A stretch of 64,000 nucleotides of DNA from Paenibacillus anaericanus. GTDB taxonomy: Bacteria > Bacillota > Bacilli > Paenibacillales > Paenibacillaceae. Under the pieces are notes generated by a model. The model did no database searches. It had not been told where the DNA came from and saw nothing but the letters and a program-made list of their open reading frames with translations. Within the stretch, counting starts at the first letter, position 1. Each line of letters starts with the position of its first letter. Shown piece after piece: positions 7,887-17,189 of the stretch. The position numbers were made by a program, and so were the translations under genes. The stretch spans positions 28,822 to 92,821 of the forward strand of contig NZ_RZNY01000020.1 in assembly GCF_003994475.1 (NCBI RefSeq), in the 5' to 3' direction.

Positions 7887-10295
7887 TTGCTTCATCCGAA
7901 ATATAGTTGGAAGTCACTACAATCTGATGAAGGTAAAGCAAAGCTTCTATCTGAACAGTTAAATATATCTCCTCTTGTTGCTTCATTACTCATGACTAGG
8001 GGTATTAGTGATTTGAATGAGGGAAAACGTTTCTTATATGGAACTTTGGCAGATATTCATGACCCGTTCCTGCTCCACGGAATGAAGGAAGCGGTTGCAC
8101 GTATCAAGGCTGCAGTGGACAACGGCGAGCGCATCTTAATATATGGAGACTATGATGCAGACGGAGTGTCATCCACTGCGTTGATGGTTCATCTGATGCG
8201 TCGTTTAGGAGCTGATTTTGATTACTACATTCCTCATCGTTCCAAAGAAGGTTATGGACTTCATATTCATGCTCTAGAACAGTTTCATAAAAATGGGTTT
8301 ACACTTGTCGTTACTGTGGATACTGGGATTAGTGCTGTAGAACAAATTGAGTATGCCAATCAAGTTGGTATGGATGTGATTGTGACAGATCACCATGAAC
8401 CACCGGCCGTGCTTCCTAACGCATTTTCTCTTATAAATCCTAAACTTCCCTATTGTACATATCCATTTAAAGGATTAGCGGGAGTGGGGGTTGCTTATAA
8501 ACTGGCCCTAGCTTTACTTGGGGAGGATACTCCGCTCGAATGGACGGAGCTTGCTGCGTTAGGTACTATAGCCGACTTAATGCCGCTAACAGGTGAGAAT
8601 CGTCTTATTGTTACCTATGGATTGAAATCTATGGCTCACTCAGCCTTCCCTGGTATGACTGCGCTTTTGGGGGTTGCAGGATGCACAAAAGACGAAGTAA
8701 CCTCAACCAATGTGGCGTTTGGTCTCGCCCCTCGTATCAATGCTAGCGGACGAATGAGTCATGCCACTAGAGCAGTCTCTTTGCTTACCTCAACAAGTGT
8801 CGAAGAGGCAGAGAGTATTGCGAACGAATTAGATATATTAAATAAAGAACGTCAGCTTCTTGTTGAAGATATTGCTAATGAAGCTCTTATTCAATTAGAG
8901 TCCAAGGAACAAGCAGGCAATTTACCTGATGTTATCGTAGTGGCAGGAGAAGGTTGGAATGTGGGTGTCGTAGGGATCGTTGCCTCCAAAATTCTAGAAC
9001 GTTATTATCGTCCCACTATTGTACTTGGAATAAATCCGGAAACTGGTGATTGTAAAGGTTCAGCGCGTTCGATTCCGGGTTTTGATATCTATGAAGCATT
9101 AACACATTGCTCTGATTTAATGGATCATTATGGGGGGCATCCTGCTGCAGCCGGTATGTCACTTTCTAGAGAACAATTAATCAATTTTGAACAGCGACTT
9201 AATGAATTTGCCTCGGGCAAGTTGGAACCTGAACATTTCATTCCTACTTTGCTAACAGACCTAGAATGTCCCTTGCAAGAAATAACACTGCCTGTTATTG
9301 AGCAGTTAGAAGAACTTGCTCCTTTCGGGATGGGGAATACTTGTCCACGTCTTCTCATCCGCGGTGTTAAGTTACTAGAATGCCGGCAAATGGGTAAGGA
9401 AGGGAAGCATTTAAAACTACTAGTTAGTCAAAATGGGAAGACGGTGGAGGCAGTCGCCTTTGGTAAAGGCGAGTTAGCTCCAATCCTCGCGAGTGAATCG
9501 GTTCTTGATCTTGTAGCTGAAGCAGGGATTAATGAATGGAATGGGGCGCGCAAGCCTCAATTGTTAATTCAAGATCTCTGTGTATCTCATGTTCAGGTAT
9601 TTGATTATCGTGGATCACGTTATCCAGCTACTAAGTTAGATGAATTACGCGAGAAACTGGTTAGTATATCTGCATGTTCCCTTGGAACGATGGCGATTGT
9701 GAGTGATAATGGGGCAGATGCATTAATGGGAATTGATTTGAAACAGACTGCACATTGGGTATATGATTATAGCGCTGGGGTGAAACCGATGAATGAAATT
9801 GCAACATCGGAAGGTTCAGCAGCTGTGAAGACACTGTTTGTACTGGGGCTTCCGGAATCATCTAACATGTGGAGTAAGATGATAGGGAAGTTCGGATCTC
9901 TGGAAAGAGTTTTCTTGCTCCATCCTAAGCAGCGTGAGGATCATGAGGTAGTGCAAGCTCCTTCTCGTGAACAATTTAAAGGCGTATATGCCTTACTTAG
10001 AAAACATGGTTACCAACCGATTCAGCAAGATGAATTGGTAAAGGCGATGATGGGTAGAACGGGATTATCGAGACGAATGCTGGATTTGACTTTGGATGTG
10101 TTCGAAGAATTAGGCTTTATTATTCGGACTTCGAGAATCATAACTTTGAATGAGACTCCTTCTAAGCAACCGCTCGAATCATCGAGTCGCTATATAGAGC
10201 TAGGTATGCTTGCGGAAATGGAGCAGATGCTGCTTCATGGTGGTGTTCCACAAATCACGAAATGGATGCTTGATCAGATGCAAGGTGCATCTTAA
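7887..10295 (+). CDS. recJ: Single-strand-specific 5'-3' exonuclease RecJ
   Basis: An 802-residue exonuclease acting in mismatch repair and RecFOR recombination. The DHH-family motifs are all present: DYDADG (residues 88-93), VTVDTG (141-146), TDHHEPP (166-172), GLAPRINASGRMS and GEGWNVGVVGIVASKI, followed by DHHA1 and OB-like domains. The C-terminal 230 residues ('YDYSAGVKPMNEI...' onward) form the extra domain seen in Firmicute RecJ. The start is TTG 7887 with an AGGTG site. The gene order recJ-apt-relA is that of Bacillus. Confidence 0.95.
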   Translation: MLHPKYSWKSLQSDEGKAKLLSEQLNISPLVASLLMTRGISDLNEGKRFLYGTLADIHDPFLLHGMKEAVARIKAAVDNGERILIYGDYDADGVSSTALMVHLMRRLGADFDYYIPHRSKEGYGLHIHALEQFHKNGFTLVVTVDTGISAVEQIEYANQVGMDVIVTDHHEPPAVLPNAFSLINPKLPYCTYPFKGLAGVGVAYKLALALLGEDTPLEWTELAALGTIADLMPLTGENRLIVTYGLKSMAHSAFPGMTALLGVAGCTKDEVTSTNVAFGLAPRINASGRMSHATRAVSLLTSTSVEEAESIANELDILNKERQLLVEDIANEALIQLESKEQAGNLPDVIVVAGEGWNVGVVGIVASKILERYYRPTIVLGINPETGDCKGSARSIPGFDIYEALTHCSDLMDHYGGHPAAAGMSLSREQLINFEQRLNEFASGKLEPEHFIPTLLTDLECPLQEITLPVIEQLEELAPFGMGNTCPRLLIRGVKLLECRQMGKEGKHLKLLVSQNGKTVEAVAFGKGELAPILASESVLDLVAEAGINEWNGARKPQLLIQDLCVSHVQVFDYRGSRYPATKLDELREKLVSISACSLGTMAIVSDNGADALMGIDLKQTAHWVYDYSAGVKPMNEIATSEGSAAVKTLFVLGLPESSNMWSKMIGKFGSLERVFLLHPKQREDHEVVQAPSREQFKGVYALLRKHGYQPIQQDELVKAMMGRTGLSRRMLDLTLDVFEELGFIIRTSRIITLNETPSKQPLESSSRYIELGMLAEMEQMLLHGGVPQITKWMLDQMQGAS

Positions 10296-10328
10296 GGACT
10301 AACGTTTAAATTATAGGAGGAGATTTCA

Positions 10329-10841
10329 TTGGATTTCAAAAATTATATTCGGGTGATTCCCGATTTTCCACAACCAGGTATCAGCTTCAAAGATATAACA
10401 ACGTTACTTAGCGATGGTGAAAAATATCGTGAAGCGATCAATGAGTTAAAGAAACTGGTAGCTGATTTGAAAATCGATCTAATAGCAGGTCCTGAAGCGC
10501 GTGGTTTCGTAGTCGGAGCCCCGCTTGCCTATGCACTAGGTGTTGGGTTTGTGCCGATTCGTAAAAGCGGAAAGCTTCCGTATGAAACGATTGAAGTTGG
10601 TTATGATCTTGAATACGGTAAAGATACTTTGGCTATGCATAGCGATGCTATCAAACCAGGCCAAAATGTGTTGATTGCTGATGATTTATTAGCGACAGGT
10701 GGTACTATTTCAACATCTGTAAACTTGGTCAAGCAATTGGGTGGTAATATCGTGGGTACGGCTTTCCTAATTGAACTTAGTGAGTTGAATGGACGAGAAA
10801 AGTTAGACGGTATTGATGTATTCTCGCTCATGACATATTAA
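10329..10841 (+). CDS. apt: Adenine phosphoribosyltransferase
   Basis: A 170-residue enzyme that converts adenine and PRPP to AMP in purine salvage. The PRPP-binding loop '[13 protein letters not shown]' and the 'GPEARGF' N-terminal motif are intact, and the length is standard. The start is TTG 10329 with AGGAGG upstream. It is 33 bases downstream of recJ and probably shares its transcript, ending in the terminator at 10854-10891. Confidence 0.96.
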   Translation: MDFKNYIRVIPDFPQPGISFKDITTLLSDGEKYREAINELKKLVADLKIDLIAGPEARGFVVGAPLAYALGVGFVPIRKSGKLPYETIEVGYDLEYGKDTLAMHSDAIKPGQNVLIADDLLATGGTISTSVNLVKQLGGNIVGTAFLIELSELNGREKLDGIDVFSLMTY

Positions 10842-10853
10842 TAATGGATTAAC

Positions 10854-10891
10854 AAAAAGTCCCTGACGCCATATGGCGCAGGGACTTTTTA
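10854..10891. terminator. Bidirectional terminator between apt and uraA
   Basis: AAAAAGTCCCTG ... CAGGGACTTTTT stem with an inner CGCCATATGGCG palindrome and one bulged base; A-run and T-run on either side serve convergent apt and the permease gene. Confidence 0.85.
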
Positions 10892-10906
10892 ATGTTCCGT
10901 TTGAAC

Positions 10907-12202
10907 TTAATGTGAAGCTTCTTCCTTCTCATTGGACAGACCAAGTACTTGAAGTAGTTTGAAGAATAGGCTGAGCAACATACCGACGATCGTAGCAAGG
11001 GCCATTCCCTTTAATTCTACGTCGCCCATAGTTAATTTGGTTCCGCTAAGACCGATAACTAATACGATACTGGTAAGCAACAGATTCGTTGCCTTGGAAT
11101 AATCAACTTTTTGTTCTACCAGAATACGTAGTCCCGAAGCAGCGATTACTCCGAACAAGAGTAGGGATACACCACCCATAACCGGTACGGGAATGAATGA
11201 TATTACCGCAGAGAACTTACCGGAGAATGAGAGTAGAATTGCAAAGATGGCTGCGCCACCAATAACAAAGATTGAATATACTTTGGTTAGTGCCATAACT
11301 CCGATATTCTCGCCATAAGTTGTATTCGGTGTTGATCCAACGAAACCGGATATTACGGTAGAAATACCATTTCCCATCAACGAACGGTGTAGACCTGGAT
11401 CTTTAGAAAGATCTTTACCAACGATGTTACTAGTTACAAGTAAATGTCCAATATGCTCAACGATAACGACGAGAGCAGCCGGAATGATTGTAATAATAAC
11501 GGAGAGATCCCACTGTGGAGTAGTTACTGTTGGAAGTGAAATCCAATGAGCTGCAGCAATGTTAGCCGTTTGCACTTCGCCAAGTATATAAGCAAGTCCG
11601 TAACCCACGCTGATACCAATTAGAATGTGAATAATCTTCGGAAATCCACGGAAGAGAACGGCACCCAAGACGGTGACACCCAGCGTAACCATCGACAACA
11701 TGATTGTTGTTGGATCAGCTGTCCATGACTCAGATGAATCTGAAGAGATCAGACCAGCCATTCCAGCGGCAACGGGGATTAGCTCGAGACCAATCAGGGC
11801 TACAATGGCACCCATAGCGGCTGGAGGGAACACAACATCAATCCATGAGGTACCCACATATTTGATAAGTAGACCGACTAAGATAAAGACGATACCGGTA
11901 ACGATAAACGCTCCGAGAGCGAGTGCATAGCCATTTCCGGAACTGGCATGGTTCGCTAGAACTACAGATACTGGAGAGATGAAGGCAAAGCTTGATCCGA
12001 GATAAGCCGGAATTTTACCTTTGCAGACAAGGATGTATAGCAGCGTACCTACTCCGTTCATGAGCAAGATCATACCTGGATCTACATGGAAAAGATTTGG
12101 CACGAGCACGGTGCTTCCGAACATGGCGAATAGATGTTGCAGACTTAGCAATATGCCAGGTCCAAATGGTACTTTCTCATTAACTTGAATTTCGCGTTGC
12201 AA
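10907..12202 (-). CDS. uraA: Uracil permease (UraA/PyrP, NCS2 family)
   Basis: A 431-residue permease with about 14 membrane segments, close in length to E. coli UraA (429) and B. subtilis PyrP (435). Family marks include 'LSLQHLFAMFGSTVLVP' near the start, 'GSSFAFISPV' and the substrate-site segment 'GSTPNTTYGENIGVMALTKV'. It imports uracil with protons. The start is TTG 12202 with GAGGAG upstream. No PyrR attenuator or purine riboswitch was recognised in the 200-base leader. Assignment to uracil over xanthine follows the TTYGEN motif and overall length. Confidence 0.88.
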   Translation of the reverse strand: MQREIQVNEKVPFGPGILLSLQHLFAMFGSTVLVPNLFHVDPGMILLMNGVGTLLYILVCKGKIPAYLGSSFAFISPVSVVLANHASSGNGYALALGAFIVTGIVFILVGLLIKYVGTSWIDVVFPPAAMGAIVALIGLELIPVAAGMAGLISSDSSESWTADPTTIMLSMVTLGVTVLGAVLFRGFPKIIHILIGISVGYGLAYILGEVQTANIAAAHWISLPTVTTPQWDLSVIITIIPAALVVIVEHIGHLLVTSNIVGKDLSKDPGLHRSLMGNGISTVISGFVGSTPNTTYGENIGVMALTKVYSIFVIGGAAIFAILLSFSGKFSAVISFIPVPVMGGVSLLLFGVIAASGLRILVEQKVDYSKATNLLLTSIVLVIGLSGTKLTMGDVELKGMALATIVGMLLSLFFKLLQVLGLSNEKEEASH

Positions 12203-12343
12203 ACAGAGTCACTCCTCTAATTTTACGTTCATAGTATATCTATCCTTAATAGATTAAATATAAAGCCGACATTTTTCAACAGAAAAATTTAATATATAAC
12301 ATAATATGTGAACTATCCTGAATTCAACATGAGGTATTTGCGC

Positions 12344-12394
12344 AAAAAAAGACCCGGAAGTCAGACACCTTCTATAGGTGCTATCTTCCGGGTC
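12344..12394 (-). terminator. Terminator of the DUF4870 gene
   Basis: GACCCGGAAG pairs with CTTCCGGGTC around an inner ACACC/GGTGC hairpin; on the minus strand it ends in seven T. Confidence 0.85.
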
Positions 12395-12406
12395 ACGTAT
12401 AACAAC

Positions 12407-12754
12407 TTAAAATTTATTCATTTGCTGTTCGGCGATGTCCCCGGCAATTGGGAGTTTGAACTGTTTGCCCTGTAGCGCTAATAACATCAGTACGATCCAT
12501 AGAATGAAAGTTAAAGGTGTAAGAATGAAGGATACAATCGTACCGATAATTGGAATTAATCCAAGTACAATATTGACGACTGTAAGTGAGCCAAATACAA
12601 TGATCGATTGTAAAGCGTGAAATTTAACAAATCGATTTTCTTTTTCTACGACAAGAAAGATGATTCCTGTAATAAATGCACCGAGATAACAGAGAAGTCC
12701 AGCTACTTTGGGATCTAATCCGGTTGTGGATGGTCCTAAATTAGTTTCATTCAT
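12407..12754 (-). CDS. DUF4870 (Tic20-like) membrane protein
   Basis: A 115-residue protein with three or four hydrophobic segments and the conserved 'LCYLGAFITGIIFLV.EKENRFVKFHALQSI' core of the DUF4870 family. Function is unknown; the family resembles the chloroplast Tic20 fold. AGGAGG lies 13 bases before ATG 12754, slightly far. It is a single-gene unit: own terminator, divergent from relA. Confidence 0.8.
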   Translation of the reverse strand: MNETNLGPSTTGLDPKVAGLLCYLGAFITGIIFLVVEKENRFVKFHALQSIIVFGSLTVVNIVLGLIPIIGTIVSFILTPLTFILWIVLMLLALQGKQFKLPIAGDIAEQQMNKF

Positions 12755-12903
12755 GAGAATGTAATGTCCTCCTAAATATGTAATGGTTTTTCACATAAGT
12801 ATTCGTCGACCATGGAAAAAATACCTTTTTTTACCCATTATACTTTTTGATACAAGAATTTTGGTGGAATTATCAGTAATTTGCGTTGCAACTAGCGCAA
12901 GAG

Positions 12904-12932
12904 TTGACGGAAGGAGACACAAGAGTCATAAT
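12904..12932 (+). promoter_or_regulatory. Predicted promoter of relA
   Basis: TTGACG (12904-12909), 17 bases, CATAAT (12927-12932). Immediately upstream is an inverted repeat TTGCG ... CGCAA (12883-12900). Confidence 0.5.
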
Positions 12933-13021
12933 TATAGGCAAATCAAAATTGGGGGACGAATGCCCTCTTACATGTAAATTCAAGTTTATTTTCCATATAG
13001 AAAGGAAACGAATAGTATTCA

Positions 13022-15196
13022 ATGGGCATAGAGCGATTACTTGAGAAAGCCTCCACTTATATAAAAGAACAAGATCTCCAGCGCATTCAGAAGGCGTACG
13101 ACTTTGCAGAGCAAGCCCATCACGGACAACTTCGCAAATCAGGAGAACAATATATTTTGCATCCTTTGGCGGTTGCAGAAATTGTAGTGGGTATGCAGAT
13201 GGACGTTCTGTCAATCATTGCTGCGCTTCTTCATGATGTAGTGGAGGATACAACCGTTTCTTTGAAAGAAATAAAGGATCAGTTTGGCAATGATTGTGCA
13301 CTTCTAGTCGACGGGTTAACTAAGCTGGAGCGAATTAAGTTCCGATCCAAGGAAGAACAGCAAAATGAAAATTATCGAAAGATGTTCATTGCCATGGCGC
13401 AGGATATTCGAGTAATTGTCATTAAGCTCGCGGATCGACTTCATAACATGCGAACGCTGAAGTATCAGTCGGAAGAGAGCCAACGGCGGATTGCCTATGA
13501 GACTTTAGAAATATTTTGCCCCATTGCTGATCGACTAGGTATTTCTGCGATCAAATGGGAAATGGAAGATATCGCGCTTCGGTATTTAAACCCGCAGCAA
13601 TACTACCGTATTGCTAATTTGATGAGCAAAAAGCGGGCGGAACGAGAAGAGTTTATTGAAAATGTCATTTCTCGTATTGTTGAAAAGCTGCAGGAAATGG
13701 GTGTAGAGGCTGAATTATCTGGTCGTCCGAAACATATTTATAGCGTTTATAAGAAGATGACGACGAAGAATAAGCAGTTTAATGAAATTTATGATTTGCT
13801 GGCGATTCGAATTATAGTGGATAATATTAAAGATTGTTACGCTACTTTGGGAATCATTCATACCCTTTGGAAACCGATGCCGGGACGTTTCAAAGATTAC
13901 ATTGCAATGCCTAAAGCGAATATGTATCAATCTCTTCACACTACTGTGGTTGGTCCTAAGGGTGAGCCTACGGAAGTGCAGATTCGAACACGTGAAATGC
14001 ATCAGACTGCGGAATTTGGTATTGCCGCCCACTGGGCTTACAAAGAAGGAACTGATGTTACTACTCCAGAGAATAAGATGACTTTCTTCCGCGAGATATT
14101 AGAATTGCAGCATGAAGCGAAAGATGCATCTGAGTTTGTTGAATCTCTTAAAATGGACTTCTTCTCTGATTTGGTGTTCGTATTTACACCGTCCGGCGAA
14201 GTTGTAGAATTACCAATCGGTTCTGTACCGCTTGACTTTGCTTTCCGAATTCATACTGAAGTAGGCAATCGTACGATTGGAGCTAAAGTTAACGGTAGAA
14301 TTGTGCCGCTTGACCATAAGTTGAAAACAGGGGACATTGTTGAAATTCTGACTTCCAAACATTCTTATGGCCCAAGTCAGGATTGGCTCAAGATTGCACA
14401 GTCTTCTCATGCACGCAGTAAAATTAAGCAATGGTTCAAGAAAGAGAAACGGGAAGAGAATGTCGAGAAGGGTCGCGAAGCGATTGAACGCGAGCTTAAG
14501 CGCGCGGGTATTGAAGTTTCCCCTTGGATGACAGACGATAAGCTTATGGAAGCTGCTAAGAAATATTCCTTTAATGATATCGACGATATGTTGTCGGCTA
14601 TTGGATTCGGCGGGATAACAGCAGCGCAAGTGGTTACCAAGCTAACTGAGAAGTTACGTAAGGAACAGGAAGAGTCCGGCCATATCGAACTCACCTCGGA
14701 AGTGAAGGAAGTCAAAGCAGCACCGGCGGAGCGCAGACGTCCAACTAATGGTGTAGTTGTGAAAGGTATTGATAATCTGCTCGTTCGTTTTGCCAAATGT
14801 TGTAATCCTGTGCCGGGTGACGACATTATTGGTTATATTACACGCGGACGAGGGATTTCCGTTCATCGCAGTGACTGTGCTAACATTTTGTCAGGAATCG
14901 ATAGTGATGAAGCAGCTCGTGTGATTGAAGTGGAATGGGAGAACGCTGTGGAAGCCAACTATAGCGTCGACATTGAGATCACGGGACATGACCGTAGAAA
15001 TTTTCTTAATGAAGTATTGCAGGCTGTATCAGAAAGTAAAACAAATATGTCGGCCGTCTCTGGTCGGTCTGATAAGAATAAAATGGCTTTGATTCACATG
15101 ACGATATTAATTCGTAATACAGATCATCTTCAATCCGTCGTGGAGAAAATCAAACGGGTGAAGGACGTTTATACCGTGCACCGTATTATGCAATAG
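13022..15196 (+). CDS. relA: Bifunctional (p)ppGpp synthetase/hydrolase RelA
   Basis: A 724-residue Rel enzyme that makes and degrades the stringent-response alarmone. The hydrolase HD domain is intact (HPLAVAEI at 47-54, LLHDVVEDT at 69-77, RLHNMRTL later), so hydrolysis is expected. The synthetase domain has 'GRFKDYIAMPKANMYQSLHTTV' with the catalytic region, then TGS, helical, zinc-finger ('FAKCCNPVPGDDIIGYITRGRGISVHRSDC') and ACT domains. The length matches B. subtilis Rel (734). A short AAAGGA site precedes ATG 13022. The apt-relA-dtd order is conserved, here split by two inward or outward genes. Confidence 0.97.
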   Translation: MGIERLLEKASTYIKEQDLQRIQKAYDFAEQAHHGQLRKSGEQYILHPLAVAEIVVGMQMDVLSIIAALLHDVVEDTTVSLKEIKDQFGNDCALLVDGLTKLERIKFRSKEEQQNENYRKMFIAMAQDIRVIVIKLADRLHNMRTLKYQSEESQRRIAYETLEIFCPIADRLGISAIKWEMEDIALRYLNPQQYYRIANLMSKKRAEREEFIENVISRIVEKLQEMGVEAELSGRPKHIYSVYKKMTTKNKQFNEIYDLLAIRIIVDNIKDCYATLGIIHTLWKPMPGRFKDYIAMPKANMYQSLHTTVVGPKGEPTEVQIRTREMHQTAEFGIAAHWAYKEGTDVTTPENKMTFFREILELQHEAKDASEFVESLKMDFFSDLVFVFTPSGEVVELPIGSVPLDFAFRIHTEVGNRTIGAKVNGRIVPLDHKLKTGDIVEILTSKHSYGPSQDWLKIAQSSHARSKIKQWFKKEKREENVEKGREAIERELKRAGIEVSPWMTDDKLMEAAKKYSFNDIDDMLSAIGFGGITAAQVVTKLTEKLRKEQEESGHIELTSEVKEVKAAPAERRRPTNGVVVKGIDNLLVRFAKCCNPVPGDDIIGYITRGRGISVHRSDCANILSGIDSDEAARVIEVEWENAVEANYSVDIEITGHDRRNFLNEVLQAVSESKTNMSAVSGRSDKNKMALIHMTILIRNTDHLQSVVEKIKRVKDVYTVHRIMQ

Positions 15197-15241
15197 GCGT
15201 CTTTGGTCTGAACGGTTACAGAAATTAAGGGGTAAGTTGAT

Positions 15242-15691
15242 ATGAGAATTGTCGTTCAAAGATGTAAGAGTGCTAAAGTAACGGTGGATGGACAAGTGGT
15301 CGGTCAGATAGCTCATGGACTGTTGTTATTAGTAGGAATTACACATGATGATACAGAAAAAGATGCCCTGTATCTGGCGGAAAAAGTATCTGGTTTACGT
15401 ATTTTTGAAGATGAAGAAGGTAAACTAAATCACAGCGTACTGGATATTGGCGGGGCGATCCTGTCAGTATCCCAGTTCACATTGTATGGAGATTGCCGCA
15501 AAGGAAGACGACCGAATTTCATGGCAGCGGCAAAATCCGATGTTGCATCACCTTTGTATGATCAATTTAACGAGTTGCTTAGGAGTAAAGGATTGACCGT
15601 TGAAACTGGGCTATTTGGCGCAGAGATGGATGTGGAACTGGTCAATTGGGGACCCGTGACCATGATCTTGGATAGCCCAACCTTAGCCTAA
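15242..15691 (+). CDS. dtd: D-aminoacyl-tRNA deacylase
   Basis: A 149-residue homodimeric enzyme that removes D-amino acids (and Gly from tRNA-Ala) from mischarged tRNAs. SQFTLYGD (77-84) and the NWGPVT motif (135-140) with its cross-subunit Gly-cisPro are both present. It lies 45 bases after relA with a ribosome site AAGGGGTAAG and is probably co-transcribed. Confidence 0.96.
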   Translation: MRIVVQRCKSAKVTVDGQVVGQIAHGLLLLVGITHDDTEKDALYLAEKVSGLRIFEDEEGKLNHSVLDIGGAILSVSQFTLYGDCRKGRRPNFMAAAKSDVASPLYDQFNELLRSKGLTVETGLFGAEMDVELVNWGPVTMILDSPTLA

Positions 15692-15782
15692 GAGTCGGAC
15701 AAGTTGAATGGGATAGGAAGCACCTTTTGTGGATAAGCTTTCATAGAAGAGATGATTCCACTGCATAAAGGAGTTCTATCAC

Positions 15783-15950
15783 ATGCGTCAATCTATGAAG
15801 CCTAGACAATGGCAATATGCACCACTTCTGACGTCTGGAAGTTCTGAGGAAACAGGCATGTTGTCCAGAATAGCTCACAATGAGGAATTTGTTACGTTGC
15901 TTCAGGAGGTTAAACCTTCGGTTGGGTTGACTCCTCGTTCAGGCAAGTGA
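15783..15950 (+). CDS. Small conserved-looking hypothetical protein (55 aa)
   Basis: ATG 15783 is preceded by AAAGGAG at 9 bases, and the 55-codon frame ends TGA 15950, followed 26 bases later by a hairpin with a T-run. The product is soluble and basic at both ends (MRQSMKPRQWQY..., ...VGLTPRSGK), with a central acidic helix-like stretch. I do not recognise a family. The coupled ribosome site, frame and terminator argue that it is real. Confidence 0.6.
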   Translation: MRQSMKPRQWQYAPLLTSGSSEETGMLSRIAHNEEFVTLLQEVKPSVGLTPRSGK

Positions 15951-15975
15951 AAATATAATTTAATATGGATGATGC

Positions 15976-16002
15976 GAAAGAGCCTGCGGGTTCTTTTTTT
16001 TT
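15976..16002 (+). terminator. Terminator after the 55-aa gene
   Basis: AAAGAGCC/GGGTTCTTT imperfect stem followed by eight or more T. Confidence 0.65.
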
Positions 16003-16090
16003 GCATTCAGGTTTGTTATAAAGTACTCTCTTTCGGGTAATAACAACTTAGATGGATTAAAGGTTGTATAGAAAAGGAGAGATGGTCAAA

Positions 16091-16528
16091 ATGTCCAAAC
16101 ACATTCAGGCTTATTTTAAAAGTGAAGACGACGCGGAAGGTGCTAGAAGCAGTCTCCTACCACTCGGGTTAGAACAGTTAGAGGTAGGACATCTTGATCA
16201 GGCGATGGGTAGAACCTCTAATTTGCAAGTTCCTTTGTCTCCTGCAAATACTGGATCTATGGCGACAGGAAATGTCGTTGCTACGGGAGGGTACTCTGGA
16301 AGCACACCCTCCCTTGGTATAATTCCGATTGTATCTTCGAATGTAGCCGATGGTGAGGTTGAACGGCCTGACGAAGCGTTAGATGCAGTAGTTGGCTTTG
16401 AAAATATTGGAGATGTTGATTCTGACTTGCAATATGTGCTCAACGCTAAAGTGAAGGATAGCGAGTACGATGATGTCGTTCAAAAGTTACGCAGTCAAGG
16501 AGCGTATGTGGCGCAACTTAATGAGTAG
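16091..16528 (+). CDS. Hypothetical protein, ferredoxin-like flanks with Gly/Ser-rich middle
   Basis: A protein of about 145 residues: an N-terminal 'HIQAYFKSEDDAEGARSSLLPLGLEQLEVG' alpha/beta unit, a Gly/Ser/Thr-rich centre (about residues 45-80) and a C-terminal unit ending 'VVQKLRSQGAYVAQLNE'. The two flanks look like halves of one small ferredoxin-like fold (compare general-stress 17M-type proteins), which is inference. AAAGGAG precedes ATG 16091 by 11 bases. A GTTATA-14 bases-GGGTAA element at 16017-16042 resembles stress or forespore sigma-factor promoters. No enzyme motif is seen. Confidence 0.65.
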   Translation: MSKHIQAYFKSEDDAEGARSSLLPLGLEQLEVGHLDQAMGRTSNLQVPLSPANTGSMATGNVVATGGYSGSTPSLGIIPIVSSNVADGEVERPDEALDAVVGFENIGDVDSDLQYVLNAKVKDSEYDDVVQKLRSQGAYVAQLNE

Positions 16529-16644
16529 GACAACAATTGTAGCGCTTTCATTTTTGTAATATAACTGTAATGTTAGGATCATGTTCCTTTAACATTGTCT
16601 GCTTATAATAACAGCATGACCCCCTTTTAATATATTACTTTTGG

Positions 16645-16676
16645 ACCTGCACCCCGTTGGTGACAGGTCTTTTTCT
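16645..16676 (+). terminator. Rho-independent terminator
   Basis: GACCTGCACC pairs with GGTG(A)CAGGTC and is followed by TTTTTC. It lies 117 bases after the preceding gene and directly before the hisS promoter. Confidence 0.8.
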
Positions 16677-16685
16677 TTGTTTGTC

Positions 16686-16714
16686 TTGACTTTGTGGCAA
16701 GGGTTACTTAAAAT
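16686..16714 (+). promoter_or_regulatory. SigA-type promoter of the hisS-aspS operon
   Basis: TTGACT (16686-16691), 17-base spacer, TAAAAT (16709-16714), about 35 bases before the T-box leader. Confidence 0.7.
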
Positions 16715-16749
16715 CAGGAAATATACAGTTTGTTTTATACTTATTCGAT

Positions 16750-17137
16750 GACGGGAAAAAGTACTTCAGCTCCACATCCACAGAGAGGAATCCCAGACTT
16801 TGCGCCACTACCCATGTTATGTTGGAACCTAGTGGCTTATGTAGAAGTCAGGCTGGAAGGATTCTGGTGATGATTGAACGAAAGACTTCTCAGAGAACCG
16901 ACGACGAAATACGGACGAGTAGGGCGATCCTATTCAGCTGATAAAGTAGACGATTGGCGTAGGCGGGCGATAACCGCTTTGAGCGAATGCCATATTTACT
17001 ACGGGGCAACCTATAACAATTCTTGTTATGTTGGACCGGAGGGTGGTATTCGGAATGTGGGTGGCACCACGGGTGAATTGGAATCCAATCTCTCGTCCCT
17101 GTTGTTTTTATTAAACAGGAACGGGATTTTTCTGTTT
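16750..17137 (+). promoter_or_regulatory. T-box riboswitch, hisS-aspS leader (probable Asp specifier)
   Basis: All T-box landmarks are in order: AGTA at 16760-16763, AGAGAG at 16782-16787, GGCTGGAAGGATTCT in the distal part of stem I, the core TGGGTGGCACCACGG at 17058-17072, and a terminator of TCCCTGTT/AACAGG..GGGA followed by T-runs (17094-17136). Uncharged tRNA would pair with the core to form the antiterminator and allow hisS expression. In the specifier loop, AACGAAA is followed by GAC (16884-16886), an Asp codon; no CAC or CAT occurs at the equivalent place. The specifier reading is by analogy with other T-boxes and is inference. Confidence 0.9.
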
Positions 17138-17189
17138 TTAGGGCTATTTTTTCACAAGATAAATTGATATTGGATGGAGGGTGGAGCAC

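Noticed and set aside
12203..12343. Purine riboswitch or PyrR site before uraA
   Set aside because: The AT-rich leader shows no match to the purine aptamer core or PyrR loop.
12783..12977. 64-codon frame in the DUF4870-relA gap
   Set aside because: It crosses the predicted relA promoter, has no clear ribosome site and reads as AT-rich noncoding sequence.
14210..14826. Two long minus-strand frames inside relA
   Set aside because: They lie opposite an intact, well-conserved gene, have no ribosome site and no recognisable domain.
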